NCBI GenBank assembly: GCA_028284945.1 | Contig: JANQQJ010000009.1 | Location: forward strand, 1-64,000 | DNA length: 64,000 nucleotides | Reading direction: 5' to 3' | Origin: Alphaproteobacteria bacterium | Lineage (GTDB): Bacteria > Pseudomonadota > Alphaproteobacteria > SMXS01 | Part shown: piece after piece, positions 44,019 through 54,846 of the stretch | Layout of the letters: every line of letters starts with the position of its first letter | Numbering within the stretch: position 1 is the stretch's first letter | Translations under genes and position numbers: made by a program | Notes under the pieces: model-generated | What the model saw: only the letters and a program-made list of their open reading frames with translations | What the model was told of the DNA's origin: nothing | Databases searched by the model: none

Positions 44019-44855
44019 GTGAGATTTTTGTTTTTGGGCGATATCGTCGGGCGCTCCGGCCGCAATGGCGTGATGAAACATCTGCCTGAAATTCGCCAGC
44101 GGCTCGATCTCGATTTTGTGGTCGCGAATGGTGAGAATGCTGCCGGTGGTTTCGGGCTGACGGAAGATATCGCCAACGACCTGATGCAGCGGGGTGTCGA
44201 CGTGCTGACGGGCGGAAACCACACTTGGGATCAGCGTAGTTTGCTCAACGTGATTGACGATGAGCCACGGATTATGCGGCCGATAAATTTCCCAGCCGGG
44301 ACCCCGGGCAAGGGCGCGGATCTGTTCATGGCGCGCGGTGGCCAGCGGGTCGGAATCGTCAACGTGATGGGCCGCGTCTTTATGGATCCGCTCGATGACC
44401 CGTTCCGGATGGTCGATGAGGCCTTGTCGGATATGGCTCTGGGGCAGCAGGCAGATTTTGTGCTCGTCGATATTCATGCCGAGGCGACATCAGAGAAGAT
44501 GGCCATGGGCCATTTTGCAGATGGGCGTGCCTCTTTGGTCGTCGGCACCCATAGTCATGTGCCGACCGCCGATCTTCAGATCTTGGAAGGCGGCACCGCC
44601 TATCAAACCGATGCCGGCATGTGCGGCGATTATGATTCCGTGATCGGTATGGATAAGGAAGAGCCGCTGCGCCGGTTTACCTCGAAGATCGGTGCGGGAC
44701 GATTTGAACCAGCAGGCGGCGACGCAACCGTCTGCGGTGTTTTTGTTGAGACCGATGACGCGTCTGGCAGTGCGGTCACCGCGTCACCCTTGCGGGTGGG
44801 CGGACGGCTGCGCGAAATCTGGCCTGATCAGGCCCCGGCGAATCAAGGCGGTTGA
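44019..44855 (+). CDS. YmdB-like metallophosphoesterase
   Basis: 278 residues, GTG start. Metal-site motifs MRFLFLGDIVGRSGR, NGENAAGG, TGGNHTWD, VDIHAEATSEK and GTHSHVPTAD match the TIGR00282 family, which includes the cyclic-nucleotide phosphodiesterase YmdB. Lies 12 bp after fau. Confidence 0.92.
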   Translation: MRFLFLGDIVGRSGRNGVMKHLPEIRQRLDLDFVVANGENAAGGFGLTEDIANDLMQRGVDVLTGGNHTWDQRSLLNVIDDEPRIMRPINFPAGTPGKGADLFMARGGQRVGIVNVMGRVFMDPLDDPFRMVDEALSDMALGQQADFVLVDIHAEATSEKMAMGHFADGRASLVVGTHSHVPTADLQILEGGTAYQTDAGMCGDYDSVIGMDKEEPLRRFTSKIGAGRFEPAGGDATVCGVFVETDDASGSAVTASPLRVGGRLREIWPDQAPANQGG

Positions 44856-45035
44856 TCCATATTGCGGCCATATTCGGCTGTTAGGTCTTCTTTCCTATCT
44901 GATCACGCTGGCCCTAGTGATTGTGCTGCTTCAACCTACAATATCTGGTATAAGACCGGTCAAACTGGCCGGCGGGGCGTTCAGGCCTTAAAACACGCCT
45001 GCTTCAGCCAACAGGTAACGAGATAAGAGACGACA

Positions 45036-45782
45036 ATGGCGGGTCATTCCAAATTCAAAAATATCATGTATCGCAAGGGCGCGCAGGACGCCAAGCGGTC
45101 GAAACTGTTCGCCAAACTGGCTAAGGAAATCACCGTCGCGGCCAAGTTGGGCGGTGAGGATCCGGCGGGCAATCCGCGGCTGCGGTCGGCGATTTCTGCA
45201 GCCCGCGCGCAAAGCATGCCGAAAGACAATATCGAACGCGCCATCAAGCGCGCCACCGGCGGCGACGCGGAAAACTACGAAGAAGTGCAATATGAAGGCT
45301 TCGGCCCCGGCGGTGTCTCGGTGATCGTTGAAGGGCTGACCGACAATCGCAATCGCACTGCATCGGAGGTGCGCACGGCGTTTTCCAAAAATGGCGGCAA
45401 TCTGGGCGAAAACGGCAGCGTCTCTTATCTGTTCGACCGGGTCGGACTGATCCGCTACCCCGCCAGCGTTGCCTCGGCAGAAGAGGTTTTTGAAGCCGCG
45501 CTAGAGGCCGGTGCCGATGACTGCGAGTCGAGCGATGACGAGCATGAGATTATCTGCGCGCCGGACGCGTTTTCCGGTGTCCGCGACGCGTTGGAAGCGG
45601 CCCTGGGTGAGGCAGAGACGGCACGCCTGGGCTGGAAACCGCAAAACACGATCAGCGTCGACGAAGATCAGGCATCCACATTGTTCAAGCTTCTAGAAGC
45701 GCTTGATGACGATGACGATGTTCAGAATGTCTATGCCAATTACGAAGTCTCCGATGACGTGATGGAAAGGCTCAGCGCTTAA
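45036..45782 (+). CDS. yebC: YebC/PmpR family translation or transcription factor
   Basis: 248 residues, opens [21 protein letters not shown] as usual. Recent work on the family links it to translation of proline tracts; older work to transcription. 3 bp before ruvC. Confidence 0.95.
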   Translation: MAGHSKFKNIMYRKGAQDAKRSKLFAKLAKEITVAAKLGGEDPAGNPRLRSAISAARAQSMPKDNIERAIKRATGGDAENYEEVQYEGFGPGGVSVIVEGLTDNRNRTASEVRTAFSKNGGNLGENGSVSYLFDRVGLIRYPASVASAEEVFEAALEAGADDCESSDDEHEIICAPDAFSGVRDALEAALGEAETARLGWKPQNTISVDEDQASTLFKLLEALDDDDDVQNVYANYEVSDDVMERLSA

Positions 45783-45785
45783 GGG

Positions 45786-46304
45786 ATGTCAGAAACGATC
45801 CGACTGATCGGGATTGATCCGGGGCTAAGGGCAACCGGCTGGGGCATTATCGATGCCACCGGCAGCCGGTTAAGCCATGTGGCGAACGGAACGATCACAT
45901 CGGATGCCAAGGCGCCATTGAGCGACCGGCTCGCGCAGCTCTTTGAAGGACTGAGGGGTCTCTTGGAGAGCTGGGAGCCCAACGAGGCAGCGGTCGAAGA
46001 GACCTTTGTGAACAAGAATCCCACATCGACTCTCAAGCTGGGGCAGGCGCGGGGTGTCGCCCTGCTGGCGCCGGCCCTGGCAGGTCTGCCGGTTTCTGAA
46101 TATGCACCTAATCAGATCAAGAAGTCGGTGGTCGGCGTCGGCCATGCCGATAAAGCCCAGATCCATATGATGGTGGGTGTTCTGTTGCCCGGCATTGATA
46201 TCACCGGCCCCGACGCTGCTGATGCGCTGGCTGTTGCCATCTGTCATGCGCATATGCGTCAGGCGTCCGACCGGCTGGGCGCAGCGGTGGAGGCAGCGTC
46301 TTGA
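45786..46304 (+). CDS. ruvC: Holliday junction endonuclease RuvC
   Basis: 172 residues: [13 protein letters not shown] (first catalytic Asp), [12 protein letters not shown] (Glu) and [14 protein letters not shown] (final Asp pair). Cuts Holliday junctions with RuvAB. Overlaps ruvA by 4 nt. Confidence 0.97.
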   Translation: MSETIRLIGIDPGLRATGWGIIDATGSRLSHVANGTITSDAKAPLSDRLAQLFEGLRGLLESWEPNEAAVEETFVNKNPTSTLKLGQARGVALLAPALAGLPVSEYAPNQIKKSVVGVGHADKAQIHMMVGVLLPGIDITGPDAADALAVAICHAHMRQASDRLGAAVEAAS

Positions 46305-46903
46305 TCGGTCGGCTGAAAGGACTTGTTGAAGCGGTGGGCGACGGGTCTGCCCTGATTGATGTCGGCGGTGTTTGTTATGAGGTTTTCTGTTCGACACGCA
46401 CGCTTCAGGCGCTGCCACCGATAGGTGAAGCGACGGCCGTGGAGGTCGAAACCCATGTCCGTGAGGATCATATCCACCTTTACGGCTTCGCCAGTGTATC
46501 AGAAAAAGACTGGTTCGCCCGGCTGCAGAGCGTGCAGGGGGTCGGGGCCAAGGTGGCCCTGGCGATCCTTTCGATCCTGTCGCCATCAGAAATCAGCCAG
46601 GCGGTCGCCGCGCAGGATAAAGCGATGGTGGGCCGTGCCTCGGGCGTGGGTCCCAAGCTGGCTGCACGCATCGTCAATGAACTGAAAGACAAGGTCCCTG
46701 CGTTTGAAGGCGCTGATGTCATTCCGGTCGGGCGCGCGGCGGCTGGCGATGGCCGGTTGACCGACGCGGTATCGGCGCTGGTCAATCTGGGTTTCCGGCA
46801 ATCCGACGTGATGAGTGTGGTTGCCCGGGTCAACCAATCCGGCGGCGGCGAGGTGCCGGTGGAAGACCTGATCCGTGACGGCCTGCGGGAGCTGTCTGCA
46901 TGA
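46301..46903 (+). CDS. ruvA: Holliday junction branch-migration subunit RuvA
   Basis: 200 residues. N-terminal OB fold, two helix-hairpin-helix units ([17 protein letters not shown] and [19 protein letters not shown]), and the C-terminal domain III that contacts RuvB. Overlaps ruvB by 4 nt. Confidence 0.97.
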   Translation: MIGRLKGLVEAVGDGSALIDVGGVCYEVFCSTRTLQALPPIGEATAVEVETHVREDHIHLYGFASVSEKDWFARLQSVQGVGAKVALAILSILSPSEISQAVAAQDKAMVGRASGVGPKLAARIVNELKDKVPAFEGADVIPVGRAAAGDGRLTDAVSALVNLGFRQSDVMSVVARVNQSGGGEVPVEDLIRDGLRELSA

Positions 46904-47952
46904 GTGTGGAGGAACAGCGCCTGGTCGATCCGTTGGAGGCTGCCGGCGATCCGCTGGAAGCATCGCTGCGGCCATCGCGATTTGATGACTTTATCGGCCA
47001 GCGTCAGGCGGTGGAAAACCTGTCGATCTTTATTGAAGCGGCGCGGGGCCGCGGCGAGGCGCTGGATCATGTGTTGCTGGCCGGTCCCCCGGGGTTGGGC
47101 AAGACGACGCTGGCACAGATCATCGCGCATGAGTTGGGGGTTAACATCCGCGCCACCTCGGGCCCGGTGATTGCCAAGGCCGGTGAACTGGCCGCGTTGC
47201 TGACCAACCTGCAGCCCAATGACCTGCTGTTCATCGATGAAATTCATCGACTGAATCCGGCGGTCGAGGAAATTCTCTATCCGGCGATGGAGGACTTTCA
47301 GCTCGACCTGATTATCGGCGAAGGACCTGCTGCCCGCTCCGTACGGATCGATTTGCCGAAATTCACGTTGGTCGGCGCAACCACCCGGTCCGGCCTGCTG
47401 ACGACGCCGTTGCGCGACCGGTTCGGTATTCCAGTCCGGCTCAACTTTTACGATGTGGATGAGCTTTGCGCGATTGTGTCTCGGGGTGCGGGCGTCATGG
47501 GCATGGCACTCACGGATAATGGGGCCGCGGAGATTGCGCGCCGGTCACGGGGCACACCGCGCGTGGCGGGCCGATTGCTGCGCCGGGTGCGGGATTTTGC
47601 CGATGTGGCCAAAAGCGCGTCAGTCGACGCCAGTGTCGCGGATCAGGCGCTGACGCGCCTTGAAGTCGACGCCCGTGGGCTGGATGCCATGGACCGGCGC
47701 TATCTCAACTGTATCGGTGTTGATTTCGGCGGTGGCCCGGTTGGCATTGAAACCATTGCGGCCGCGCTTTCAGAGCCGCGGGATGCCATCGAGGACATCA
47801 TCGAACCCTATCTGCTGCAACAGGCGTTCATCCAGCGCACGCCACGGGGCCGGTCACTGACGCCTGCCGCTTACAAACATCTTGGACTGACCGTGCCCAA
47901 GGGTGCTGGCGGCGATCAACTCAGCCTGCCAACGGATTCGCTTGATGACTGA
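46900..47952 (+). CDS. ruvB: Holliday junction helicase RuvB
   Basis: 350 residues: Walker [13 protein letters not shown], Walker B FIDEIHRL, sensor GATTRSGLL and the C-terminal winged helix ending [11 protein letters not shown]. Motor of branch migration. Overlaps ybgC by 8 nt. Confidence 0.97.
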   Translation: MSVEEQRLVDPLEAAGDPLEASLRPSRFDDFIGQRQAVENLSIFIEAARGRGEALDHVLLAGPPGLGKTTLAQIIAHELGVNIRATSGPVIAKAGELAALLTNLQPNDLLFIDEIHRLNPAVEEILYPAMEDFQLDLIIGEGPAARSVRIDLPKFTLVGATTRSGLLTTPLRDRFGIPVRLNFYDVDELCAIVSRGAGVMGMALTDNGAAEIARRSRGTPRVAGRLLRRVRDFADVAKSASVDASVADQALTRLEVDARGLDAMDRRYLNCIGVDFGGGPVGIETIAAALSEPRDAIEDIIEPYLLQQAFIQRTPRGRSLTPAAYKHLGLTVPKGAGGDQLSLPTDSLDD

Positions 47953-48421
47953 GCCCCAGGCCCACGAATTCGCCGGTATGATCGAGGGTGGCGTGCATCG
48001 CATGCCGGTGCGCGTCTACTTTGAAGACACCGATAGCGCGGGCATGGTCTATCACGCGAACTATCTTCACTTTATGGAGCGCGCCCGAACCGAGATTTTA
48101 CGCGGATGTGGGATCAGCCTGTCGGCTGAGATGGCCAAGCCCGGCATTGAATCGATGCGCTATGCGGTGTCGCGCTGCGAGATCGATTATCTGGCCCAGT
48201 CAAAGCTGGATGACATGCTTGAGGTGCGCACCACCGCGCGGGCGGTAGGCGCAGCCTATTTCGACCTTAGCCAGGATATCTGGCGTGGCGAGACGCCGGT
48301 TACGCGTGGTGAGATTCGCGTCGTCTGCCTCAACGATAAGGGCCTGCCCAAGCGCCAGCCGCGCGGCATGGTGGCCCGCCTGAAAGACATGCTCCCGATA
48401 ACGCCCAGAAAGAAGGCCTGA
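47945..48421 (+). CDS. ybgC: Acyl-CoA thioesterase YbgC
   Basis: 158 residues from the ATG at 47945. Hot-dog fold with [20 protein letters not shown], containing the catalytic Asp and the Tyr/His pair. Hydrolyses acyl-CoA or ACP and is the usual first gene of the tol-pal operon. 5 bp before tolQ. Confidence 0.93.
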   Translation: MTEPQAHEFAGMIEGGVHRMPVRVYFEDTDSAGMVYHANYLHFMERARTEILRGCGISLSAEMAKPGIESMRYAVSRCEIDYLAQSKLDDMLEVRTTARAVGAAYFDLSQDIWRGETPVTRGEIRVVCLNDKGLPKRQPRGMVARLKDMLPITPRKKA

Positions 48422-48426
48422 ACCGA

Positions 48427-49158
48427 ATGGAAGAAAACGGCAACCTGCCTGTCATTGAGACAATCGATCTGGGTGGCGCCCCGGACCTGTCGATCTGGGG
48501 GCTCATTCTCCAGGCCGATATCGTTGTGCAGATTGTGATGGCGATGCTGCTGCTTGCCTCATTGTGGTCGTGGGCGATCATTTTCAACAAGATCGGCCGC
48601 TACAGAAAAGTCCGTGAGCAGGCCGATGCCTTCGAGGATGAATTCTGGTCCGGCCGGTCGTTGGAAGAACTCAACGACAGAATTCAGGGCAGGGCGGATC
48701 ATCCCATGGCACTGTTGTTTGTTGCCGCGATGCGGGAATGGCAGCGCTCCGTCGGCAAGACCCGGTCGGCAACCTCAGGCGCGCGGCTGCAAGAGCGTAT
48801 CGCCCAGGTGATGCGTGTGACCCTGAACCGCGAAGTCGAAGCGCTGGAACGGCATCTGGGTTTCCTTGCAACAGTGGGGTCTACCGCCCCTTTTATCGGT
48901 CTGTTCGGTACGGTCTGGGGCATCATGAACAGTTTCCAGTCGATCGCCGCATCAGCCGACACCAGCCTGGCGGTGGTTGCCCCCGGTATTGCCGAGGCGC
49001 TGTTTGCCACGGCGTTGGGCCTGCTGGCAGCCATTCCAGCGGTGGTTGGCTACAACAAGTTTGCCAACGACATGTCGCGCTATGCCGGGCGGCTGGAAGG
49101 CTTTGTCGACGAATTCACCACCATTCTGTCGCGCCAGATCGATGAGGAGGCCGCCTGA
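48427..49158 (+). CDS. tolQ: Tol-Pal system protein TolQ
   Basis: 243 residues, three membrane helices (about 38-58, 140-165, 185-205). FLATVGSTAPFIGLFGTVWG is the ExbB/TolQ signature. With TolR it converts proton motive force to movement of TolA. Overlaps tolR by 1 nt. Confidence 0.96.
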   Translation: MEENGNLPVIETIDLGGAPDLSIWGLILQADIVVQIVMAMLLLASLWSWAIIFNKIGRYRKVREQADAFEDEFWSGRSLEELNDRIQGRADHPMALLFVAAMREWQRSVGKTRSATSGARLQERIAQVMRVTLNREVEALERHLGFLATVGSTAPFIGLFGTVWGIMNSFQSIAASADTSLAVVAPGIAEALFATALGLLAAIPAVVGYNKFANDMSRYAGRLEGFVDEFTTILSRQIDEEAA

Positions 49159-49613
49159 TGGGCGCCAGCGTGAATGGTGGCAACGGTGGCGGCAATGGCC
49201 GCCGCTACAAGCCGATGGCCGAAATCAATGTGACACCGTTTGTTGACGTCATGTTGGTATTGCTGATCGTCTTCATGGTGACGGCGCCACTGCTGTCGGT
49301 GGGCGTTAAGGTCGATCTGCCGCAGACGACTGCCAAGCCGCTGGGTGAGGAACGCCAGCCGCTGTCGGTGACGCTGGATGCAGAGGGCAAAATCTTCCTG
49401 CAGGAAGAAGAGGTTGAGGAAAACACGCTGATCGAGCGGCTGCGGGCCATCGCCGACGTCAGCAAGGACACCCGGATTTATGTGCGCGCTGATAAGGCGC
49501 TGGCCTATGGCCGGGTGATGCAGGTGATGGGCAGCATTAACGGGGCGGGGTTTGCGAAGGTTGCGCTGGTGACAGATCCACGCAAGCCGGGTTCAGGAGG
49601 CAGTGGTAGATAG
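49158..49613 (+). CDS. tolR: Tol-Pal system protein TolR
   Basis: 151 residues. One helix with the proton-site Asp in INVTPFVDVMLVLLIVF, then a periplasmic domain ending KVALVTDP. A glycine-asparagine-rich N-terminus precedes the helix. Confidence 0.96.
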   Translation: MGASVNGGNGGGNGRRYKPMAEINVTPFVDVMLVLLIVFMVTAPLLSVGVKVDLPQTTAKPLGEERQPLSVTLDAEGKIFLQEEEVEENTLIERLRAIADVSKDTRIYVRADKALAYGRVMQVMGSINGAGFAKVALVTDPRKPGSGGSGR

Positions 49614-49616
49614 GCT

Positions 49617-50444
49617 GTGCGCAAGTCGATTGTATTTTCGGCAATCTTCCACATCGTGCTGGCTGCGGTGATCTTTTTCGGCGTCGATCTCTTTGATGAA
49701 GAGCCGCCGGTGATCACGGTCGTCGAGCTGGTCGAATATGAAGAGATTGCCGAGGAAGCAGCGTCTGTCGAACCGCCGGAGATCGAGCCTGATCCCATTC
49801 CCGAGCCCGAACCGGAAGAGGCGCCGGAACCTGAACCCGAAGAGGTCGCCGAGGTGCCGGCCCGTGCTGAAGAGGCTCCGGCACCAGAACCTGAGCCCGA
49901 GCCCGAGGTGGCGCCGGTCGCCAAGACGCCGGAAAAACCCAAGCTGGTAACCCAGGACATTCCCAACATCCGGCCGCGGACCAAGCCCAAGCCGCCCAGC
50001 CGGTTCGACACCAACCGGATCGCGGCCCTCCTCGACAAGCGTCAGGAAGAAGCCAAGCCGCAAGCGCCGAAAACCCTGCAGCCCAAAAAGCCCGCGGCGC
50101 CAAACAAGCCAAAGCGGACCAGCATTCAGGATCAGCGGGTCCGGGCCAGCATTCAGCAGGCGATCGCGTCGCAGATATCCAATTGTTGGAACCCGCCGGT
50201 GGGTGCCAGCTATGCCGAGACGCTGATCGTGAAAATCCACATTTACTTGCGCCCGGATGGAAACCTGATCCGTGCGCCCGAAATCTTGGATAAGAACCGT
50301 ATGGCGCGGGACAGTTTTTTCCGGGCAGCCGCAGAGGCTGCACGCCGTGCGATACAGCGATGTGCCCCCTTCGTCTTGCCGAAGGAGGACTATGATGTTT
50401 GGGATTTCGTCGAACTCAATTTCGACCCCAGTACAATGCTCTGA
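49617..50444 (+). CDS. tolA: Tol-Pal system protein TolA
   Basis: 275 residues, GTG start. An N-terminal membrane anchor, a long linker of Glu-Pro repeats (about 55-105) in place of the Ala-rich helix of E. coli, and a C-terminal domain with ISNCWNPPVGASYAE and IQRCAPFVLP, whose cysteine pair forms the usual disulfide. 3 bp after tolR. Confidence 0.92.
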   Translation: MRKSIVFSAIFHIVLAAVIFFGVDLFDEEPPVITVVELVEYEEIAEEAASVEPPEIEPDPIPEPEPEEAPEPEPEEVAEVPARAEEAPAPEPEPEPEVAPVAKTPEKPKLVTQDIPNIRPRTKPKPPSRFDTNRIAALLDKRQEEAKPQAPKTLQPKKPAAPNKPKRTSIQDQRVRASIQQAIASQISNCWNPPVGASYAETLIVKIHIYLRPDGNLIRAPEILDKNRMARDSFFRAAAEAARRAIQRCAPFVLPKEDYDVWDFVELNFDPSTML

Positions 50445-50463
50445 CCAAGGAGGATAAGAGCGA

Positions 50464-51840
50464 ATGATCATTGGCAAAAACATGACCGGGCGGGGCCTGC
50501 TTGGCATGGTATGTGCGGTTCTCATGGCCGTCGCGTGGCTGGTGGTGACGCCGTCTGCCAGCGCCCAACTGCGCGTTGACGTTACTGAAGCGAATGTCGA
50601 ACCTTTGCCCATTGCCTTGCCGGCGTTTGAGGGCAAAAGCCAGATTTCCGACCGGCAACAGGATATGGCGGTGATCGGGCAGGATATCGCCGGCGTGATC
50701 GCGGCCAATCTGGAGCGGTCCGGCTTGTTCCGGTCGCTGCCGTCGAATGCCTTCATTGAGCGCGACCCGTCGCCGGACCGCCGCCCGCGTTTTGCAGATT
50801 GGCGGCCGATCAACGCCCAGGGGCTCGTCGTTGGCGGGGTCGAGTTCATGACCGACGGGCGCATCGATGTGGTTTTCAGACTCTGGGACGTTTTTGCCCA
50901 ACAGCAGATGATCGGCGTGCGCTATCAGACAACGCCGGACAATTGGCGGCAGATCGCCCACCGGATTTCCGATGCGATCTATGAACGGCTGACCGGTGAA
51001 AGCGGCTATTTTGACACGCGGATCGTCTATGTCGCAGAGACGGGCCCGCAGACAGATCGCACGAAGCGGTTGGCGATCATGGATCAGGATGGCGCCAACC
51101 ATCAGTATCTCACGCGGGGCGACTTTTTGGCGCTGACCCCCCGGTTTTCGCCGACAGCGCAGGAAATCACCTATATGTCGTTCTTCAACGATACGCCGCG
51201 GGTCTACATCTACAATCTGGATTCAGGCAAACAGGAACTGCTGGGCGATTTCGACGGCATGACCTTTGCGCCGCGCTTCTCGCCCGATGGCAACAAGGTG
51301 GTGATGAGCCTGGAGCGGAACGGCAATTCCGACATCTTCATCATGGACTTGCGTACCCGCGATATTCGTCAGCTGACCGATCACCCGGACATCGATACCG
51401 CCCCCAGCTTTTCGCCAGAGGGTGACCGCATTGTATTCGAATCCGATCGTGGCGGCAGTCAGCAGATCTATGTCATGAACCAGGATGGCAGCGGCGTGAA
51501 GCGGATCAGCTTTGGCAAAGGCCGGTATAAGACCCCGGTCTGGTCGCCCCGTGGTGACCTGATCGCCTTCACCCACTCCAGCGGTGGCCGCTACTCCATC
51601 GGTGTGATGCGGCCGGATGGCAGCCGGGAGCGTTTCCTGACGGAGAGCTTCCTGGATGAAGGCCCGACCTGGTCACCTAATGGCCGGGTGCTGATGTTCT
51701 TCCGCCAGCGTCCGTTCGACGACCGTGGCGAAGGCGGCAGCTATTCGGTTTGGTCGATTGACTTAACCGGCCGGAACGAAAGACGGATTCCAACACCGGG
51801 TGATGCGTCCGATCCGGCCTGGTCGCCCTTGATCCGATAA
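50464..51840 (+). CDS. tolB: Tol-Pal system beta-propeller protein TolB
   Basis: 458 residues with a signal peptide (cut near SASA) and a C-terminal propeller of repeats such as [19 protein letters not shown] and [20 protein letters not shown]. Periplasmic partner of Pal. Confidence 0.96.
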   Translation: MIIGKNMTGRGLLGMVCAVLMAVAWLVVTPSASAQLRVDVTEANVEPLPIALPAFEGKSQISDRQQDMAVIGQDIAGVIAANLERSGLFRSLPSNAFIERDPSPDRRPRFADWRPINAQGLVVGGVEFMTDGRIDVVFRLWDVFAQQQMIGVRYQTTPDNWRQIAHRISDAIYERLTGESGYFDTRIVYVAETGPQTDRTKRLAIMDQDGANHQYLTRGDFLALTPRFSPTAQEITYMSFFNDTPRVYIYNLDSGKQELLGDFDGMTFAPRFSPDGNKVVMSLERNGNSDIFIMDLRTRDIRQLTDHPDIDTAPSFSPEGDRIVFESDRGGSQQIYVMNQDGSGVKRISFGKGRYKTPVWSPRGDLIAFTHSSGGRYSIGVMRPDGSRERFLTESFLDEGPTWSPNGRVLMFFRQRPFDDRGEGGSYSVWSIDLTGRNERRIPTPGDASDPAWSPLIR

Positions 51841-51983
51841 TGGGCGCTGCCTATACTTTTGAGTGTCTAAGCCGCGGAAATCGGGCCATTTGGCGCTCAA
51901 ACCAGGCAAGTCGCCGCAGATATGACAAAAGTTCGTCACATTTCTAACCGATGATGGCCGCGGCCAAGAAGGGAACCCTTTAA

Positions 51984-52535
51984 ATGACAAGAACAGCGCC
52001 CAGCCCCAAACTATTCATGATCGCCGCGGCAGCCTTGCTGATTGCAGCCTGTGAGAGCGATTCCGGCGATAGCGACCTCTATCAGTCGGAAGCACCATCG
52101 ACCACACAGGATACCTCCAACCAGCAGAATGTTGGTGCAGGTACACGCAACAACAATGTACGCGAACTGCCTTACGAGCCAGGCAGTGGCGAAGAACTCG
52201 AAGCCGTGGCCGGTTCGCGGGTCTATTTCGGATTCGACCGTTATGACCTGACCGCCCGCGCGCAGCAGACATTGCGTGATCAAGCCGCGTTTATGCGGAA
52301 ATATCCGCGTGTATCCGTCCTGGTTGAAGGTCATGCGGACGAGCGGGGAACCCGTGAGTACAACCTGGCGCTCGGCGCCCGGCGCGCGAATGCGGCCAAG
52401 CGGTTCCTGGTGAGCCTGGGTATTGATCCGAACCGGATACGGACGATTTCCTATGGCAAGGAACGGCCCGAAGCGATTGGCTCGAATGAGCGGTCCTGGG
52501 CGCAAAACCGGCGTGGCGTGACGGTCGTTCAATAG
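51984..52535 (+). CDS. pal: Peptidoglycan-associated lipoprotein Pal
   Basis: 183 residues. Lipobox LLIAAC gives the acylated cysteine near residue 20. The OmpA-type domain has VYFGFDRYDL, VEGHADERGTREYNLALG and the ISYGKERP end. Anchors the outer membrane to peptidoglycan. Confidence 0.96.
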   Translation: MTRTAPSPKLFMIAAAALLIAACESDSGDSDLYQSEAPSTTQDTSNQQNVGAGTRNNNVRELPYEPGSGEELEAVAGSRVYFGFDRYDLTARAQQTLRDQAAFMRKYPRVSVLVEGHADERGTREYNLALGARRANAAKRFLVSLGIDPNRIRTISYGKERPEAIGSNERSWAQNRRGVTVVQ

Positions 52536-52563
52536 GCCGTCCGTCCATTAACCGACAGCAGGC

Positions 52564-53415
52564 GTGGCTTTGAAAACTTTTGTCTTGGGGTGTTTTGCCG
52601 GTGCGGCTTTGATGGCGGCAACGGCGGCGCATGCTCAAAACCCGGTCCCGGCGCCGACGCTCGATACCCGTAATGCCGAGACCGAGCTACGGCTGATGGA
52701 GATGGAAAACCAGCTCCGCCGCGTTACCGGTCAATATGAAGAAGCGATGTATCGGCTCACCCAGGTGAACCGGCGGCTGGAGCGCGCGTTGGAGGATATG
52801 GAATATCGTGTCCAGACGCTCGAACAACGCGCATCGTCTCTCGCGCCTGCGGATGATGCTGCGTTGGCAGAGGCTGGTTCGGGCGATCCAGCGGTTCCGC
52901 AGGACGTTGCCGCCGTCCGGCCGGACCTGCCGCCCGATGTGTTGACCATTCCTGATCCCAATGCGCCGCCACCGGCTGACGTGCCTGATGCCACACCGGA
53001 AACAGCGCCGGATCAGTTTCTGGAAGGTGTGACACCGGAACAGCATTTTGCTGGCGCCTTCACCCTGCTGCGGCGTGATGAGTTGGAAGGCGCGGAGAAT
53101 GCATTCAGAGCGTTCCTGACGTTGCACCCCAATCACGCGCTGTCGGCCAACGCCAAATATTGGCTCGGCAAGACCTATTTTGCCCGCGGTGATTTCGATG
53201 CCGCCGCCCGCACCATGCTGGAAGGCTTCCAGGCCCATGCCGACAGCGACAAGGGGCCGGACATTTTGTTGCATCTAGGGTTAAGCCTCAGTCAGATCGG
53301 GCAGCAACAGGATGCCTGTGCCGCGTTCGACGAACTCGCCGCGCGCTACCCCAATGCCGACGTGGCCGTCACACAGCGCGCTGTATCCGGGCGCCGGGTC
53401 GCCGGCTGCGGCTAG
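52564..53415 (+). CDS. cpoB: Cell division coordinator CpoB (YbgF)
   Basis: 283 residues, GTG start, signal peptide (cut near AHA), a trimerising coiled coil (about 35-95), a proline-rich linker, and a C-terminal TPR domain with FTLLRRDELEGAENAFRAFL. Last gene of the tol-pal operon. Confidence 0.92.
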   Translation: MALKTFVLGCFAGAALMAATAAHAQNPVPAPTLDTRNAETELRLMEMENQLRRVTGQYEEAMYRLTQVNRRLERALEDMEYRVQTLEQRASSLAPADDAALAEAGSGDPAVPQDVAAVRPDLPPDVLTIPDPNAPPPADVPDATPETAPDQFLEGVTPEQHFAGAFTLLRRDELEGAENAFRAFLTLHPNHALSANAKYWLGKTYFARGDFDAAARTMLEGFQAHADSDKGPDILLHLGLSLSQIGQQQDACAAFDELAARYPNADVAVTQRAVSGRRVAGCG

Positions 53416-53431
53416 AAAGGGCTAACCGGTG

Positions 53432-54766
53432 ATGCGACCGGACGAGCCGAAAGCACTGACAAACGAAGACTTCGCCGACCGAATGGCGCGGCTTGAATGC
53501 TGCATGGACGTGGAGCATGTTGCTGTTGCGGTCTCTGGTGGACCCGACAGCATGGCGCTGTTGTGTCTGACCAAAAGCTGGGCTCAATCACGGGGCTGCC
53601 GCGTGACCGCTTTGACGGTTGATCATGGTCTGCGCGCGGAGTCTGCAGCGGAAGCTGCGCAGGTCGCCGAATGGTGCCTTAACAGCCAAATCCAGCATGA
53701 GACGCTAGTCTGGCGCGGTGAGAAGCCGACAGCCAATGTGCAATCGCTGGCCCGTCAGGCCCGGTACGGCTTGCTGGACGCCTGGTGCGAGATGAACGAC
53801 GCGTCTGCGTTGCTGCTGGCGCATCACCTTGAAGACCAGGCAGAGACGGTGCTGATGCGTCTTGGCCGGGGCAGTGGTGTCTATGGCCTTGCCGGCATGC
53901 GTGCTGAGAATGGCGCGCCCTATCCCGGCGCACCGGTTCGGGCCAGGCCTTTGCTTGATGTCTCCAAGGCGCGATTGACCGCGACACTACAAGCGGCTGG
54001 CCAGGCGTGGATCGAAGACCCATCCAACCAGGACACGCGGTCAACCCGTGTCCGCGCCCGCAGCCTTTGGCCCGCGCTGGCCGCAATCGGTATCACACCG
54101 GAACGGGTGGCCAGGACAGCAGCCAATCTCGCCCGCGCCGCCGATGCGCTTGAGGCGTCCACAGATAGCCTGTTTTCGGGGACGGTGCGGGTCAGTCCCT
54201 GTGGCTACGCCACGATAGACAAATCGGCATTGCGGGCTGCCCATGATGAAATTGCCCTGCGCACTCTGGCACGGGTGCTGATGGCGACCAATGGCAGCGA
54301 CTATGCCCCGCGCCTTGAGCGTTTGGAGCGCCTGTTGGCCCGTATTCGCGCAGATAATCTGGCAGGTGGCGTCACGCTCGGTGGTTGCAGGATCATTCCC
54401 CTGGTCTCAGATCAGACGCTGTTGGTTGTCCGCGAAGCGCGGTCCATGGAAGGAGCGCTTCCTCTGAAAACGGGTACACAGCTATGGGACGGCCGATTCC
54501 TGGTGCGAGGACCAGGCGCCGGCTCGCCATTGCATATTGACCGTCTGGGCCGAACAGGATTCGCCACCTTGCGCGCCGCCTGCGGCGAAAAAGCGGTCAA
54601 AAATATCCCGGCACCCGCGCGGCCGGTGCTGCCTGCGTTGTTCGACAAATCCGGGCTTTTGGCGGTTCCAACGCTCGAATATTGGCGTGATGGTGCCGTT
54701 GAGGGGCAAATTTCCGTCGAATTGCTCGACCGAAGCAAAAAATGGGCAGGCCAGCCAAACGCATAA
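53432..54766 (+). CDS. tilS: tRNA(Ile)-lysidine synthetase
   Basis: 444 residues from the ATG at 53432, one codon after an in-frame GTG. PP-loop VAVSGGPDSMALL binds ATP, and HHLEDQAETVLMRL is the family motif. Converts the wobble C of tRNA-Ile2 to lysidine. C-terminal TilS domain present. Confidence 0.94.
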   Translation: MRPDEPKALTNEDFADRMARLECCMDVEHVAVAVSGGPDSMALLCLTKSWAQSRGCRVTALTVDHGLRAESAAEAAQVAEWCLNSQIQHETLVWRGEKPTANVQSLARQARYGLLDAWCEMNDASALLLAHHLEDQAETVLMRLGRGSGVYGLAGMRAENGAPYPGAPVRARPLLDVSKARLTATLQAAGQAWIEDPSNQDTRSTRVRARSLWPALAAIGITPERVARTAANLARAADALEASTDSLFSGTVRVSPCGYATIDKSALRAAHDEIALRTLARVLMATNGSDYAPRLERLERLLARIRADNLAGGVTLGGCRIIPLVSDQTLLVVREARSMEGALPLKTGTQLWDGRFLVRGPGAGSPLHIDRLGRTGFATLRAACGEKAVKNIPAPARPVLPALFDKSGLLAVPTLEYWRDGAVEGQISVELLDRSKKWAGQPNA

Positions 54767-54846
54767 GGTGGCTTGTCTGACGGCGTGGATCGCCTATCTT
54801 GGTAAGACTGCCGGAATTCCGGCGAAAATTCAGATTGGATCGCCTC

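Noticed and set aside
44856..45035. Small membrane-protein ORF between the YmdB-like gene and yebC
   Set aside because: A hydrophobic stretch occurs in one frame, but it has no start with a ribosome site and its frame extends from antisense-like sequence of the previous gene.
46480..47247. Minus-strand frame of 255 codons
   Set aside because: Lies fully antisense to ruvA and ruvB, with shadow-type composition.
49593..50864. Minus-strand frame of 423 codons
   Set aside because: Antisense to tolA and tolB, arising from the repetitive Glu-Pro codons of tolA; no ribosome site.
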